Source of the DNA: JAICJR01 sp963848495
Lineage (GTDB): Bacteria; Actinomycetota; Thermoleophilia; Solirubrobacterales; Thermoleophilaceae
Reading direction: 5' to 3'
DNA: 64,000 bases
Assembly (NCBI GenBank): GCA_963848495.1
Contig: CAWKDV010000002.1
Location: 1-64,000 of the forward strand
Below, piece by piece: positions 51,379-59,893 of this stretch. The translations under genes and the position numbers were made by a program. Numbering within the stretch: position 1 is the stretch's first letter; each line of letters opens with the position of its first letter. The notes beneath the pieces are model-generated. The model did not search any database. It was given only the letters and a program-made list of their open reading frames with translations, and was not told the origin of the DNA.

Positions 51379-54300
51379 CAGGTGCCGTTCCTGCGCGGGT
51401 CGCTGAGGAAGCCATCCGCGCCGCGGACGGCCATCTCCTCGTAGAGCTTCCAGCGCTGGTCGACCTTCTGCTGCGCCAGCGCGAGCAGCCGCTCGGCCTC
51501 GGCGGGGTCGGCGCCGCCGAGCGCGCGGAAGCGCAGCTCGCCCTTGCGGTAGTCGGCCAGCGACATCCGTGGCCGCGGCGAATCGAGGAAGAACGGGTTG
51601 CCGTGCTCGGCGCGCACCACTGGGTCATAGCGAATCAGCGGCCAATGGCCGCTCGCCACGGCGCGGTACTGCTGGTCGAGCCCGTCCTTCATCTCGTAGC
51701 CGTGCGCGATGCAGTGCGAGTAGGCGATGATCAGCGACGGCCCGTCGTAGGCCTCGGCCTCGCGGAAGGCGGTGAGCGTCTGCTGAGGGTCGGCCCCCAT
51801 CGCCACGCGCGCGACGTAGACGTCCCCGTAGGAGATCGCCTGCAGCGCCAGGTCCTTGGTGGGCATCGTCTTGCCGGCGGCGGCGAACTTCGCCACCGCT
51901 CCGAGCGGCGTGGCCTTCGACATCTGGCCGCCGGTGTTCGAGTAGACCTCGGTGTCGAGCACCAGCACGTTGACGTCGCGGCCGCTCGCCAGCACGTGGT
52001 CGACGCCGCCCGAGCCGATGTCGAACGCCCAGCCGTCGCCGCCCACGATCCAGACGCTGCGGCGGATCAGGTGGTCGATCACGCTGCGCAGGTCGTCCAC
52101 CGCCTCGCCGTCGGTGCCCTCGAGCCGGCGCTGGAGCTCGGCGATCCGCTCGCGCTGCTCGCGCAGGTCGGACTCGCGCAACTGGGGCGCGTCCAGGATG
52201 CCGTCCACGAGCTCGTCGCCGAGGCGGTCGCGCAGCTCGTTCAGGCGGCGTCGGGCCAGCTCGGTCTGGCGGTCGGCCGCGAGCCGCAGGCCGAGCCCGA
52301 ACTCGGCGTTGTCCTCGAACAACGAGTTGGACCAGGCGGGCCCGCGCCCCTCGGCGTTCGAGGTCCAGGGCGTGGTGGGCAGGTTGCCGCCGTAGATCGA
52401 GGAGCAGCCGGTGGCGTTGGCGACCGTCATGCGGTCGCCGAACAGCTGGGAAAGGAGCTTCAGGTAGGGCGTCTCGCCGCAGCCCGCGCAGGCGCCGGAG
52501 AACTCGAACAGCGGCTCGAGGAACTGGGTGCCGCGCACGCTGCCGAAGTCCACGCGCGAGCGGTCGGCCGGCGGCAGCTGCTCGAAGAAGTCGATGTTCT
52601 TGCGCTCGGCCTCGAGCAGCGGCTCGCGCAGGTCGAGGTTGATCGCCTTGTGCACGGGGTCGCCGCCCGCCGACACCGGGCAGGCCTCGACGCACAGCCG
52701 GCAGCCGGTGCAGTCCTCGACGTAGACCTGGAGCGTGTAGCGCGTCTCTGGCAGACCCGGGGCGTTGAGCGGCGCCGAGCGGAAGGAGTCGGGCGCGCCC
52801 TCGAGCGCGGAGGGGTCGAAGTAGTTCGAGCGGATCACGCTGTGCGGGCAGACGAAGCTGCAGTTGCCGCACTGGATGCAGAGGTCCTCGTCCCAGACCG
52901 CGACCAGCTCCGAGATGTTGCGCTTCTCGTACCGGGTGGTGCCGCTCGGATAGGTGCCGTCGACCGGCATCGCGCTCACGGGCAGCTCGTCGCCGCGGCC
53001 GGCCATCATCGTCGCGGTGACCGTCTTCACGAAGTCGGGCGCGAAGTCCGGCACGATCGGCGCGGGCTCGAGCTCGGAGCTTGCGGCGTCCGGCAACTCG
53101 ACCCGGTGGAGACCCGCCAGCGAATGGTCCACCGCCGCCTGGTTGCGCTCCACCACCTCCGCGCCGCGGCGGCCGTAGGTCTTGGCGATCGCGGCCTTGA
53201 TGCGCTCCACCGCCCGCTCCCGCTCGAGCACGCCGGAGATGGCGAAGAAGCAGGTCTGCAGCACGGTGTTGGTGCGTCCGGCCAGCCCCGCCGCGCGGGC
53301 GATCTTGCCGGCGTCGATCACGTAGAGCTGGATCTCCTTCTCGAGCATGCGCTGCTGGAGCTCGCGCGTGAGCGCGCCCCACATCTCGTCCGGGCCGTGG
53401 CGGGTGTTCACGAGCAGCGTCGCGCCCTGGCCCGCGCGGTCGAGCACCTCGGGCCGCTCGAGGATCCCCCACTGGTGGCAGCCCACGAAGCTCGCCTGCG
53501 AGACGAGGTAGGGCGCCTTGATCGGCTGCGGGCCGAAGCGCAGGTGCGAGACCGTCTGCGAGCCCGACTTCTTCGAGTCGTAGACGAAGTAGCCCTGCGC
53601 GTGCAGGTCCTCCTCGCCCAGGATCTTGATCGTGTTCTTGTTGGCGCCGACCGTGCCGTCCGAGCCGAGCCCGAAGAACACCGCGCGGACGGTGGTGTCG
53701 GGCTCGATGTCGAGCGACCCGTCGTACTCGAGACTGGTGTGGGAGACGTCGTCGTCGATGCCGATCGTGAAGCGCTTCTTGGGCCGGTCGCGGCCGAGCT
53801 CCTCGAACACGGCGGCCACCATGCCCGGGTTGAACTCCTTCGACGAGAGGCCGTAGCGGCCGCCGATCACCTCGGGCATCGCCTCGCGGTCCGGGTCCTC
53901 GTTGAGTGCCGCCAGCACGTCGAGGAAGAGCGGCTCGCCGAACGAGCCGGGCTCCTTGGTGCGGTCGAGCACCGCCACGCGCCGCACGCTGCGCGGCAGC
54001 GCCTTCATCAGCTCGTCGGCGGGGAAGGGCCGGTAGAGCCTCACCTGCACCACGCCCACGCGCTCGCCCCTGCCCTCGAGGTGGGCCACGGTCTCGCGCG
54101 CGGTCTCGGCGCCCGAGCCCATGATCACGATCGCGCGCTCGGCCTCGGGGTGGCCGACGTACTCCACGAGCCCGTAGTGGCGGCCGCTGCGCTCGCCCAC
54201 GCGGTCCATCGCCTCCTGCACGAGACCGGGCACGCGCGCGTAGAAGGGGTTGACCGTCTCGCGCGCCTGGAAGTAGACGTCCGGGTTCTGGGCGGTGCCG

Positions 54301-54938
54301 CGGATGAACGGCCGCTCGGGCGAGAGCGCCCGGTCGCGGTGGGCGCGCACCAGCTCCTCGGGCACGAGCGCGCGCAGGTCGTCGTCTGTGAGCTGCTCGA
54401 CGGTGTTCAGCTCGTGCGAGGTGCGGAAGCCGTCGAAGAAGTGAAGGAAGGGCACGCGGCTTCGCAGCGTCGCGGCCTGCGCGACCAGCGCCATGTCATG
54501 CGCCTCCTGCACCGACGCCGCGGCCAGCAGTGCGAAGCCGGTCTGGCGCACCGCCATCACGTCGGAGTGGTCGCCGAAGATCGACAGCCCCTGCGCCGCC
54601 AGCGAGCGGGCGGCCACGTGCAGCACCGCCGAGGTCAGCTCCCCGGCGATCTTGTACATGTTCGGGATCATCAGGAGCAGGCCCTGGGAGGCGGTGAAGG
54701 TCGTGCCCAATGCGCCGCCCTGGAGCGCACCGTGCAGGGCGCCGGCGGCGCCCGCCTCGCTCTGCATCTCGATCACGGCGGGGACCGTGCCCCAGACGTT
54801 GGGCTTGCCCTGGCTCGACCACTCGTCGGCCAGCTCGGCCATCGTCGAGCTGGGCGTGATCGGGTAGATGCAGCAGACCTCGTTGAGGCGGTAGGCCACC
54901 GAGGCCGCCGCCTCGTTCCCGTCGATCGTGACCCGCAT
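51378..54938 (-). CDS. nifJ: Pyruvate:ferredoxin (flavodoxin) oxidoreductase
   Basis: An 1186-residue single-chain PFOR that oxidises pyruvate to acetyl-CoA, CO2 and reduced ferredoxin. Domain I opens MRVTIDGNEAAASVAYRLNE; the CoA/gamma region is near residue 420-620 (GLGSDGTVGANKNTIKILGE). Two [4Fe-4S] clusters are in CIQCGNCSFVCP (about 686) and CTGCRLCVEACP (about 741); a proximal cluster starts with GACAGCGE (about 814). The TPP segment includes GDGWAFDIGSGGVDHVLASG. The ATG overlaps the upstream FeS flavoprotein stop as TGATG. PFOR in an apparently aerobic actinobacterium may serve anaerobic or microaerobic metabolism, or ferredoxin supply. Confidence 0.95.
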   Translation of the reverse strand: MRVTIDGNEAAASVAYRLNEVCCIYPITPSSTMAELADEWSSQGKPNVWGTVPAVIEMQSEAGAAGALHGALQGGALGTTFTASQGLLLMIPNMYKIAGELTSAVLHVAARSLAAQGLSIFGDHSDVMAVRQTGFALLAAASVQEAHDMALVAQAATLRSRVPFLHFFDGFRTSHELNTVEQLTDDDLRALVPEELVRAHRDRALSPERPFIRGTAQNPDVYFQARETVNPFYARVPGLVQEAMDRVGERSGRHYGLVEYVGHPEAERAIVIMGSGAETARETVAHLEGRGERVGVVQVRLYRPFPADELMKALPRSVRRVAVLDRTKEPGSFGEPLFLDVLAALNEDPDREAMPEVIGGRYGLSSKEFNPGMVAAVFEELGRDRPKKRFTIGIDDDVSHTSLEYDGSLDIEPDTTVRAVFFGLGSDGTVGANKNTIKILGEEDLHAQGYFVYDSKKSGSQTVSHLRFGPQPIKAPYLVSQASFVGCHQWGILERPEVLDRAGQGATLLVNTRHGPDEMWGALTRELQQRMLEKEIQLYVIDAGKIARAAGLAGRTNTVLQTCFFAISGVLERERAVERIKAAIAKTYGRRGAEVVERNQAAVDHSLAGLHRVELPDAASSELEPAPIVPDFAPDFVKTVTATMMAGRGDELPVSAMPVDGTYPSGTTRYEKRNISELVAVWDEDLCIQCGNCSFVCPHSVIRSNYFDPSALEGAPDSFRSAPLNAPGLPETRYTLQVYVEDCTGCRLCVEACPVSAGGDPVHKAINLDLREPLLEAERKNIDFFEQLPPADRSRVDFGSVRGTQFLEPLFEFSGACAGCGETPYLKLLSQLFGDRMTVANATGCSSIYGGNLPTTPWTSNAEGRGPAWSNSLFEDNAEFGLGLRLAADRQTELARRRLNELRDRLGDELVDGILDAPQLRESDLREQRERIAELQRRLEGTDGEAVDDLRSVIDHLIRRSVWIVGGDGWAFDIGSGGVDHVLASGRDVNVLVLDTEVYSNTGGQMSKATPLGAVAKFAAAGKTMPTKDLALQAISYGDVYVARVAMGADPQQTLTAFREAEAYDGPSLIIAYSHCIAHGYEMKDGLDQQYRAVASGHWPLIRYDPVVRAEHGNPFFLDSPRPRMSLADYRKGELRFRALGGADPAEAERLLALAQQKVDQRWKLYEEMAVRGADGFLSDPRRNGT

Positions 54939-56686
54939 CAGGCTTCCTCAGGCGCGACGAACGCCCAGGCGGGGTCCGGCGCCTCCTCCGAGTACATGTC
55001 GATCGAGTGCACGGGGCATTGCTCAACGCAGGCGCGGCAGCCCGTGCAGCGGTCGTAGTCGAAGCGATAGCGCAGGCCGGGGCCGAGCTTGATCACGGCG
55101 TCCTCCGGGCAGGCGCCCAGGCAGCCGTCGCACTCGCAGCAGTTGCCGCACGAGAGGCAGCGAGCCGCCTCGTACGAGGCCTGCTCCACGGACAGCCCGC
55201 CGACGACCTCCTCGAAGCTCTCCACGCGGATCTCCGGCTCGAGCGCCGCCTGCTCGCGCTGGCCGTGATCGCCGAAGTACCAGACGTGGAGCGCGTCGAA
55301 CTCGGCCAGCGGGTGCTTGGGGCCCCGCTCGTAGCTCGTCTCGCGCAACCAGGCGTCGATCTCGCGGGCGGCTCGCTTGCCGTGCCCCACGCCGACGGTC
55401 ACGGTCCGCTCGGCGGGCACCATGTCGCCGCCGGCGAAGATCCCCGGCGCGCCGGTCATCAGCGAGGGCGACACCTTCACGGTGCCGTCGCGCTCGAACT
55501 CCACGCCCGGAACGTCGCGCATGAAGGCGGTGTCCGAATCCTGGCCGAGCGCGAGGATCACGGTGTCGGCCTCCAGCGTCTCGAAGCGGCCGGTGGGCTG
55601 CGGGTAGCCCGAGTCGTCGAGCTCCATCACCTCGACCTGCATCTCGGGTCCCTCGAAAGAGCTGATCGTGCGCAGCCAGTTGATGCGGACGCCCTCCTGC
55701 TCGGCGTCGGTCGCCTCCTCCTCGTGCGCCGGCATCTGCTCGCGCGTGCGGCGGTAGACGATCATCGTCTCGGGCACCCCGAGCCGGCGCGCTGTGCGCG
55801 CCGCGTCCATAGCGGTGTTGCCGCCGCCGTAGACGGCCACGCGCCGGCCGATCACCGGCGTCTCGCCCGAGGCCACCTCGCGCAGGAACGCGACGGCGTC
55901 GACGATCTTGCCGGCGTCGCCAGCCGGGATGTCGACGCGCTTCGAGAGGTGCGCGCCCACGGCCACGAAGACGGCGTCGAACTGTCCCTCCCGGCGCTCC
56001 GCCTCGAGGTCGGTGACGTGGTGGTCCGGCGTCATCTTCACGCCCAGCGCCTTGATGCGGTCGATCTCCGCGCTCAGCACGTCCCGTGGCATGCGGTAGG
56101 CGGGGATGCCGTAGCGCATCATGCCGCCGGGCTCCGGACCGGCGTCGCGGATCTCCACGGAGTGGCCGAGGCGGGCGAGGTGGTAGGCGGCGGACAGCCC
56201 GCTCGGTCCGGCGCCGATCACGAGCACGCGCTTGTCGGTGAGGGGCCGCAGCCGCTCGTACTGCCAGCCGCGCTCGATCGCCAGGTCGCCGAGGAAGCGC
56301 TCCACCGAGTGGATCGAGACCTCGCTGTCGAGCTGGCGGCGGTTGCAGCTCGTCTCGCAGGGGTGGTAGCAGACCCGGCCGTGGATGGCCGCGAACGGGT
56401 TGTCCTCCACGAGCTGGCGCCAGGCCGCCTCGTGGTCGCCCGCGTTCACGTGCGCGAGCCAGGCCTGGATGTTCTCGCCGGCCGGGCAGGCGTTGTTGCA
56501 GGGCGGCAGCAGGTCGACGTACACGGGCCGCTCGCTGCGCACCGGGCCGGAGCGCGAACGGCCGTGGAGCAGATCGGGCAGCGCGGTGATGTCCGGACGC
56601 GGCGCGGGGCGCCGGTCGGACCGCTGGAAGTGGCGCGGGTCCATTGCCACGACTCGAAATGTACGCCCCTGCTCGTCTCGGCCCAT
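54938..56686 (-). CDS. FeS/FAD oxidoreductase, glutamate-synthase beta-subunit-like
   Basis: A 582-residue NADPH-linked FAD protein. N-terminal cluster: CNNACPAGENIQAWL and CYHPCETSCNR. FAD motif: VIGAGPSGLSAAYHLARLGH. NADPH motif: AVYGGGNTAMDAARTARRLG. Then GQDSDTAFMRDVPGVEFERD and APGIFAGGDMVPAERTVTV. C-terminal ferredoxin-type clusters: CLSCGNCCECDGCLGACPED and CTGCRACVEQCPVHSID. The start may be 56686 or an internal Met (MDPRHFQRSD). Coupled to PFOR by TGATG, it is a good candidate for moving electrons between reduced ferredoxin/PFOR and NADPH. Confidence 0.9.
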   Translation of the reverse strand: MGRDEQGRTFRVVAMDPRHFQRSDRRPAPRPDITALPDLLHGRSRSGPVRSERPVYVDLLPPCNNACPAGENIQAWLAHVNAGDHEAAWRQLVEDNPFAAIHGRVCYHPCETSCNRRQLDSEVSIHSVERFLGDLAIERGWQYERLRPLTDKRVLVIGAGPSGLSAAYHLARLGHSVEIRDAGPEPGGMMRYGIPAYRMPRDVLSAEIDRIKALGVKMTPDHHVTDLEAERREGQFDAVFVAVGAHLSKRVDIPAGDAGKIVDAVAFLREVASGETPVIGRRVAVYGGGNTAMDAARTARRLGVPETMIVYRRTREQMPAHEEEATDAEQEGVRINWLRTISSFEGPEMQVEVMELDDSGYPQPTGRFETLEADTVILALGQDSDTAFMRDVPGVEFERDGTVKVSPSLMTGAPGIFAGGDMVPAERTVTVGVGHGKRAAREIDAWLRETSYERGPKHPLAEFDALHVWYFGDHGQREQAALEPEIRVESFEEVVGGLSVEQASYEAARCLSCGNCCECDGCLGACPEDAVIKLGPGLRYRFDYDRCTGCRACVEQCPVHSIDMYSEEAPDPAWAFVAPEEA

Positions 56687-56774
56687 GGACGCCCAACCCT
56701 GTCAGCGGCTGGCGCGCTCGCCATCCGTAGCGATCCTCAGTCCGGCTGCGACTTTGCCGCAGGTGCGGCGCCGC

Positions 56775-58181
56775 TCAGCGGCCGGCGATCAGGTCCGCGG
56801 TCCGTGCGAGCCTGCTCGTGCGAGTCATCCCGCGCGCCTCGCGGCGATCCGCGGCGCGGTAGAGCCCATAGACCAGGCGCGAGCCCACGAAGCGCAGCGG
56901 CTCGGGCTCCCACTGCCGCGCCTGGCGGCCGACCCACGGCAGCCGCGTGAGGTCGCTGTCGTGCTCGAGCACCAGGTCGGCCATCGTCCGCCCGGCGAGA
57001 TTGGAAGTGGCCACGCCGTGGCCGACGTAGCCGCCGCCGGAGCCGAGCCCCGTCGCGCGGTCGAGCTGCACGCGCGGCGACCAGTCCCGCGGCACGCCCA
57101 GCACGCCGCACCAGGCGTGGTCGATGCCGGCACCCTTCGTCGCCGGGAACAGCTCGTGCAGCATGCCCACGAGTTGCGCCACCGTCCGGCGCTGGGTGCG
57201 GCCGTCGCGGTCCGGCCGCGAGCCGAAGCGGTAGGGCACGCCGCGGCCGCCCAAAGCGATGCGGCCGTCCGCGGTGTGCTGCACGTAGACGTAGGCGTGG
57301 GCCTCGTCGCCGAGCAGCTCCGCGCCCTCCCAGCCGATCTCGTCCCAGGCGGCCTGGGAGAGCGGCTCGGTGACCACGATCGCCGAGTTGAGCGGCAGCA
57401 GCTTGCGCCGCTCGCCGCGCAGCGACGCCGTGAAGCCCTCGAGGCAGGTGAGCACGATCGGCGCCCGGACGCTGCCGCGCCGGCTGCGCGCCACGCCTGG
57501 CGCCACCTCGGTCACCGCGGTGCCCTCGTAGATCGTCACGCCGAGCCGCTCAACCGCCGCGGCCAGCCCCTGCACGAGCTTGGCGGGCTGCACGCGCGCG
57601 CAGTGCGGGCTCCAGGAGCCGGCGCTCGCCCCGGCGATGCGCAGCCGGGCGTCGAGCGCCTCGAGGTCGAGCTCCACCACGTCCTCGGGGCCGAGTCCCC
57701 AGGCGCGGTCGTCCTCCATGTGGTGGCGAAGGCGGCTGAGCTGCGCCGGCCCGCGCGCGGCGTGCACCAGGCCGTGCTTCACGATGTCGGCCTCGATGCC
57801 CTCGCGGGCGCAGACCTCGATCACCTCGTCCACCGTCCGCTGCATCGCGCGCTGCAGCGCCAGCACCCCCTCGCGGCCGTGGCTCTTCGCCAGCTCGGAG
57901 CGCTTCGCGGCGAACCGGTCGGACACCCAGCCGCCATTGCGGCCCGACGCGCCGAAGCCCGCGAACTCGCGCTCCAGCACCACCACGTCGAGCTTCGGCC
58001 TGGCGCGCTTCAGGTAGTAGGCCGTCCAGAGGCCGGTGAAGCCGCCGCCGACGATGCACGCGTCGGCCTCGCGGTCGCCGGGCAGCGGCGCGCGCCGGGC
58101 CGGCATCTGCGTGTTCGCGTACCAGAAGGAGATGCCGCCGTTGTGAAGGGCGAGCGCGGGTTCGTCAGACCGGTGTAGCAA
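56775..58181 (-). CDS. FAD-dependent oxidoreductase (DAO/PuuB-like)
   Basis: A 468-residue D-amino-acid-oxidase-superfamily protein. The FAD loop is ACIVGGGFTGLWTAYYLKRA; the following VVVLEREFAGFGASGRNGGW resembles PuuB/gamma-glutamylputrescine oxidase and related amine oxidases. VVTEPLSQAAWDEIGWEG and VYVQHTADGRIALGGRGVPY match this group. The apparent start is TTG at 58181, inside the end of the upstream gene (17-base overlap). Substrate (polyamine derivative, glycine, or other amine) is not determined. It releases hydrogen peroxide if it is an oxidase. Confidence 0.85.
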   Translation of the reverse strand: MLHRSDEPALALHNGGISFWYANTQMPARRAPLPGDREADACIVGGGFTGLWTAYYLKRARPKLDVVVLEREFAGFGASGRNGGWVSDRFAAKRSELAKSHGREGVLALQRAMQRTVDEVIEVCAREGIEADIVKHGLVHAARGPAQLSRLRHHMEDDRAWGLGPEDVVELDLEALDARLRIAGASAGSWSPHCARVQPAKLVQGLAAAVERLGVTIYEGTAVTEVAPGVARSRRGSVRAPIVLTCLEGFTASLRGERRKLLPLNSAIVVTEPLSQAAWDEIGWEGAELLGDEAHAYVYVQHTADGRIALGGRGVPYRFGSRPDRDGRTQRRTVAQLVGMLHELFPATKGAGIDHAWCGVLGVPRDWSPRVQLDRATGLGSGGGYVGHGVATSNLAGRTMADLVLEHDSDLTRLPWVGRQARQWEPEPLRFVGSRLVYGLYRAADRREARGMTRTSRLARTADLIAGR

Positions 58182-59820
58182 CGGCCGGCTGCTCGAGCGC
58201 GAGGTCGCGCGCGATCTCCTGCACGCAGTTCCAGGACGACCCGCGCGCGATGCCGGGGCCGGAGTGCAGGTTCGCGGAGCAGTTGTAGAGGTTGTCGAGC
58301 AGCATCCGGTAGCCGCTCAGCCCGGGAATGGGGCGAAAGCGCCCGAGCTGGGAGGCGATCGTGCTGCCGGCAGAGTAACCGCCCTCGGCCAGGTCGGGGC
58401 GCTCGCGCTCGATGTCGTCGGGCCCGTACACGCGCGAGGCGATCACGTTGTCGGGCGTCATGTTCGGCGCGTAGCGCTGCCACTCGCGCAGCAGGTTGTC
58501 GAGGAAGCGCTGCTTCAGCTCGCGCCAGCCCTCGCTGCTGTGCATGCGGCGCGGCGGGGCGAACTCCTCGACGCCGACGATGTGGCTGCCGGCTGGCGCG
58601 CGCGACTCGTCCCAGAGGCTGTCCACCGAGCAGAGCACGTACGGGTGGGCGGCGAAGCCCTGCGTGTAGATCTCGGGCTGGTAGCGCAGCGTCAGGTAGT
58701 CCGCGTCCTTCGGGCCCCAGTAGAGGCGCGGCTGCTCGCCCACGCCGGGGTTGGCGGCGTCGGCCTCGTAGCGCGGCGGCTCCTTGATGGCGAGGTTGCT
58801 CCAGAAGAGCTGGCCGCGGTCGTAGTGGATGTTGCGGATGCGGCGGGCGAGCCGATCGTCCACCCGCATGTCGCGCAGCAGCCGCAGCACGGTCTGCGGC
58901 AGGCCCAGGCCGCTCACCACCATGTCGGCGTCGATGCGGGTGCCGTCGGCCAGCTCGACGCCCGTGGCGCGCGTGCCCTCGGTGACGATCCGGTCGACGT
59001 CCGACTCCTTGAAGTACTCCACGCCCAGCTTGCGGCCGGCCGACATCAGCGCGTCCGTGATCGCCTGGCTGCCGCCCACCGCGATCGCCGCCGGCTCGAG
59101 GCTCAGGGTCAGCGGCAGCACGTGCACGAGGCCCTGGAGGCCGGGCACGTCGTCGGGGTAGTTGCCGGTCGAGGTCGTGGCCGCGCGCATGAAGAGGATG
59201 CGCAGCTCGTCGCTCTCGAAGAAGTCGAACGCGAGCTGGCGCAGCGTCATGACCTGGTGCACGGGCTCGAGCAGGCTGCTCGGGACAGCGAGCAGCTCCT
59301 CGAGCGCGTCGGGCGTGCCGTCGGACGGCGGCGGGCTGAAGCGGTGGCGCTTGAACGCCTGCTTCCAGTGGCGCTCGTACACGTCGAGCACGGCGAGGTA
59401 GGTCTCGGCGTCGCGGCTCGAGAAGCGGGCGATCTGCTCGTGGGTGCGCGCGATGTTCGCGTCCGAGCGCTCGGTCCTGCCGCTGGCGGGGTCGACCACC
59501 GTCGCGGCCGAGTAGCCGATGAACGACGAGCCGTCGTCGAAGATCATCCCCTCGTTCTGGTCGGGGAAGACGTAGCGGAGGCCCTCGGCGGCGAGGTCGA
59601 AGTCGCGGTAGGCGGGGTGCCCGTAGAAGCGCGTCCAGTGGCTGCAGTGGTTCATCAGGTAGCCGGGCGCTGGACCCTCGCTGGTGCAGGCGCCGCCGCC
59701 GAAGTGCGGCGTGCGCTCGAGCACGCAGACGCTCATGCCCGCGCGGGCGAGGTAGCAGGCGACGATCGTGGAGTGGTGGCCGCCGCCGGCGATGACGGCG
59801 TCGTAGCGGGCGTCGCTCAC
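58165..59820 (-). CDS. Phytoene-dehydrogenase-like FAD oxidoreductase
   Basis: A 551-residue FAD protein of the carotenoid desaturase/NAD(P)-FAD oxidoreductase superfamily. The dinucleotide loop is DAVIAGGGHHSTIVACYLAR, followed by CVLERTPHFGGGACTSEG. The C-terminus includes YNCSANLHSGPGIARGSSWN, typical of the CrtI-like fold. The GTG at 59820 is chosen since it directly precedes SDARYDAVIAGG. No phytoene synthase or other carotenoid gene is nearby, so the substrate need not be a carotenoid. It overlaps the next FAD oxidoreductase by 17 bases, so they form one operon. Confidence 0.85.
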   Translation of the reverse strand: MSDARYDAVIAGGGHHSTIVACYLARAGMSVCVLERTPHFGGGACTSEGPAPGYLMNHCSHWTRFYGHPAYRDFDLAAEGLRYVFPDQNEGMIFDDGSSFIGYSAATVVDPASGRTERSDANIARTHEQIARFSSRDAETYLAVLDVYERHWKQAFKRHRFSPPPSDGTPDALEELLAVPSSLLEPVHQVMTLRQLAFDFFESDELRILFMRAATTSTGNYPDDVPGLQGLVHVLPLTLSLEPAAIAVGGSQAITDALMSAGRKLGVEYFKESDVDRIVTEGTRATGVELADGTRIDADMVVSGLGLPQTVLRLLRDMRVDDRLARRIRNIHYDRGQLFWSNLAIKEPPRYEADAANPGVGEQPRLYWGPKDADYLTLRYQPEIYTQGFAAHPYVLCSVDSLWDESRAPAGSHIVGVEEFAPPRRMHSSEGWRELKQRFLDNLLREWQRYAPNMTPDNVIASRVYGPDDIERERPDLAEGGYSAGSTIASQLGRFRPIPGLSGYRMLLDNLYNCSANLHSGPGIARGSSWNCVQEIARDLALEQPAVATPV

Positions 59821-59893
59821 GGCGGGCCACGTTAGGACGGCGGCGGTGCCGCGATCAAGCCCCAATCCGGTCTGCTGTGAGAGGTGCGGGCTA

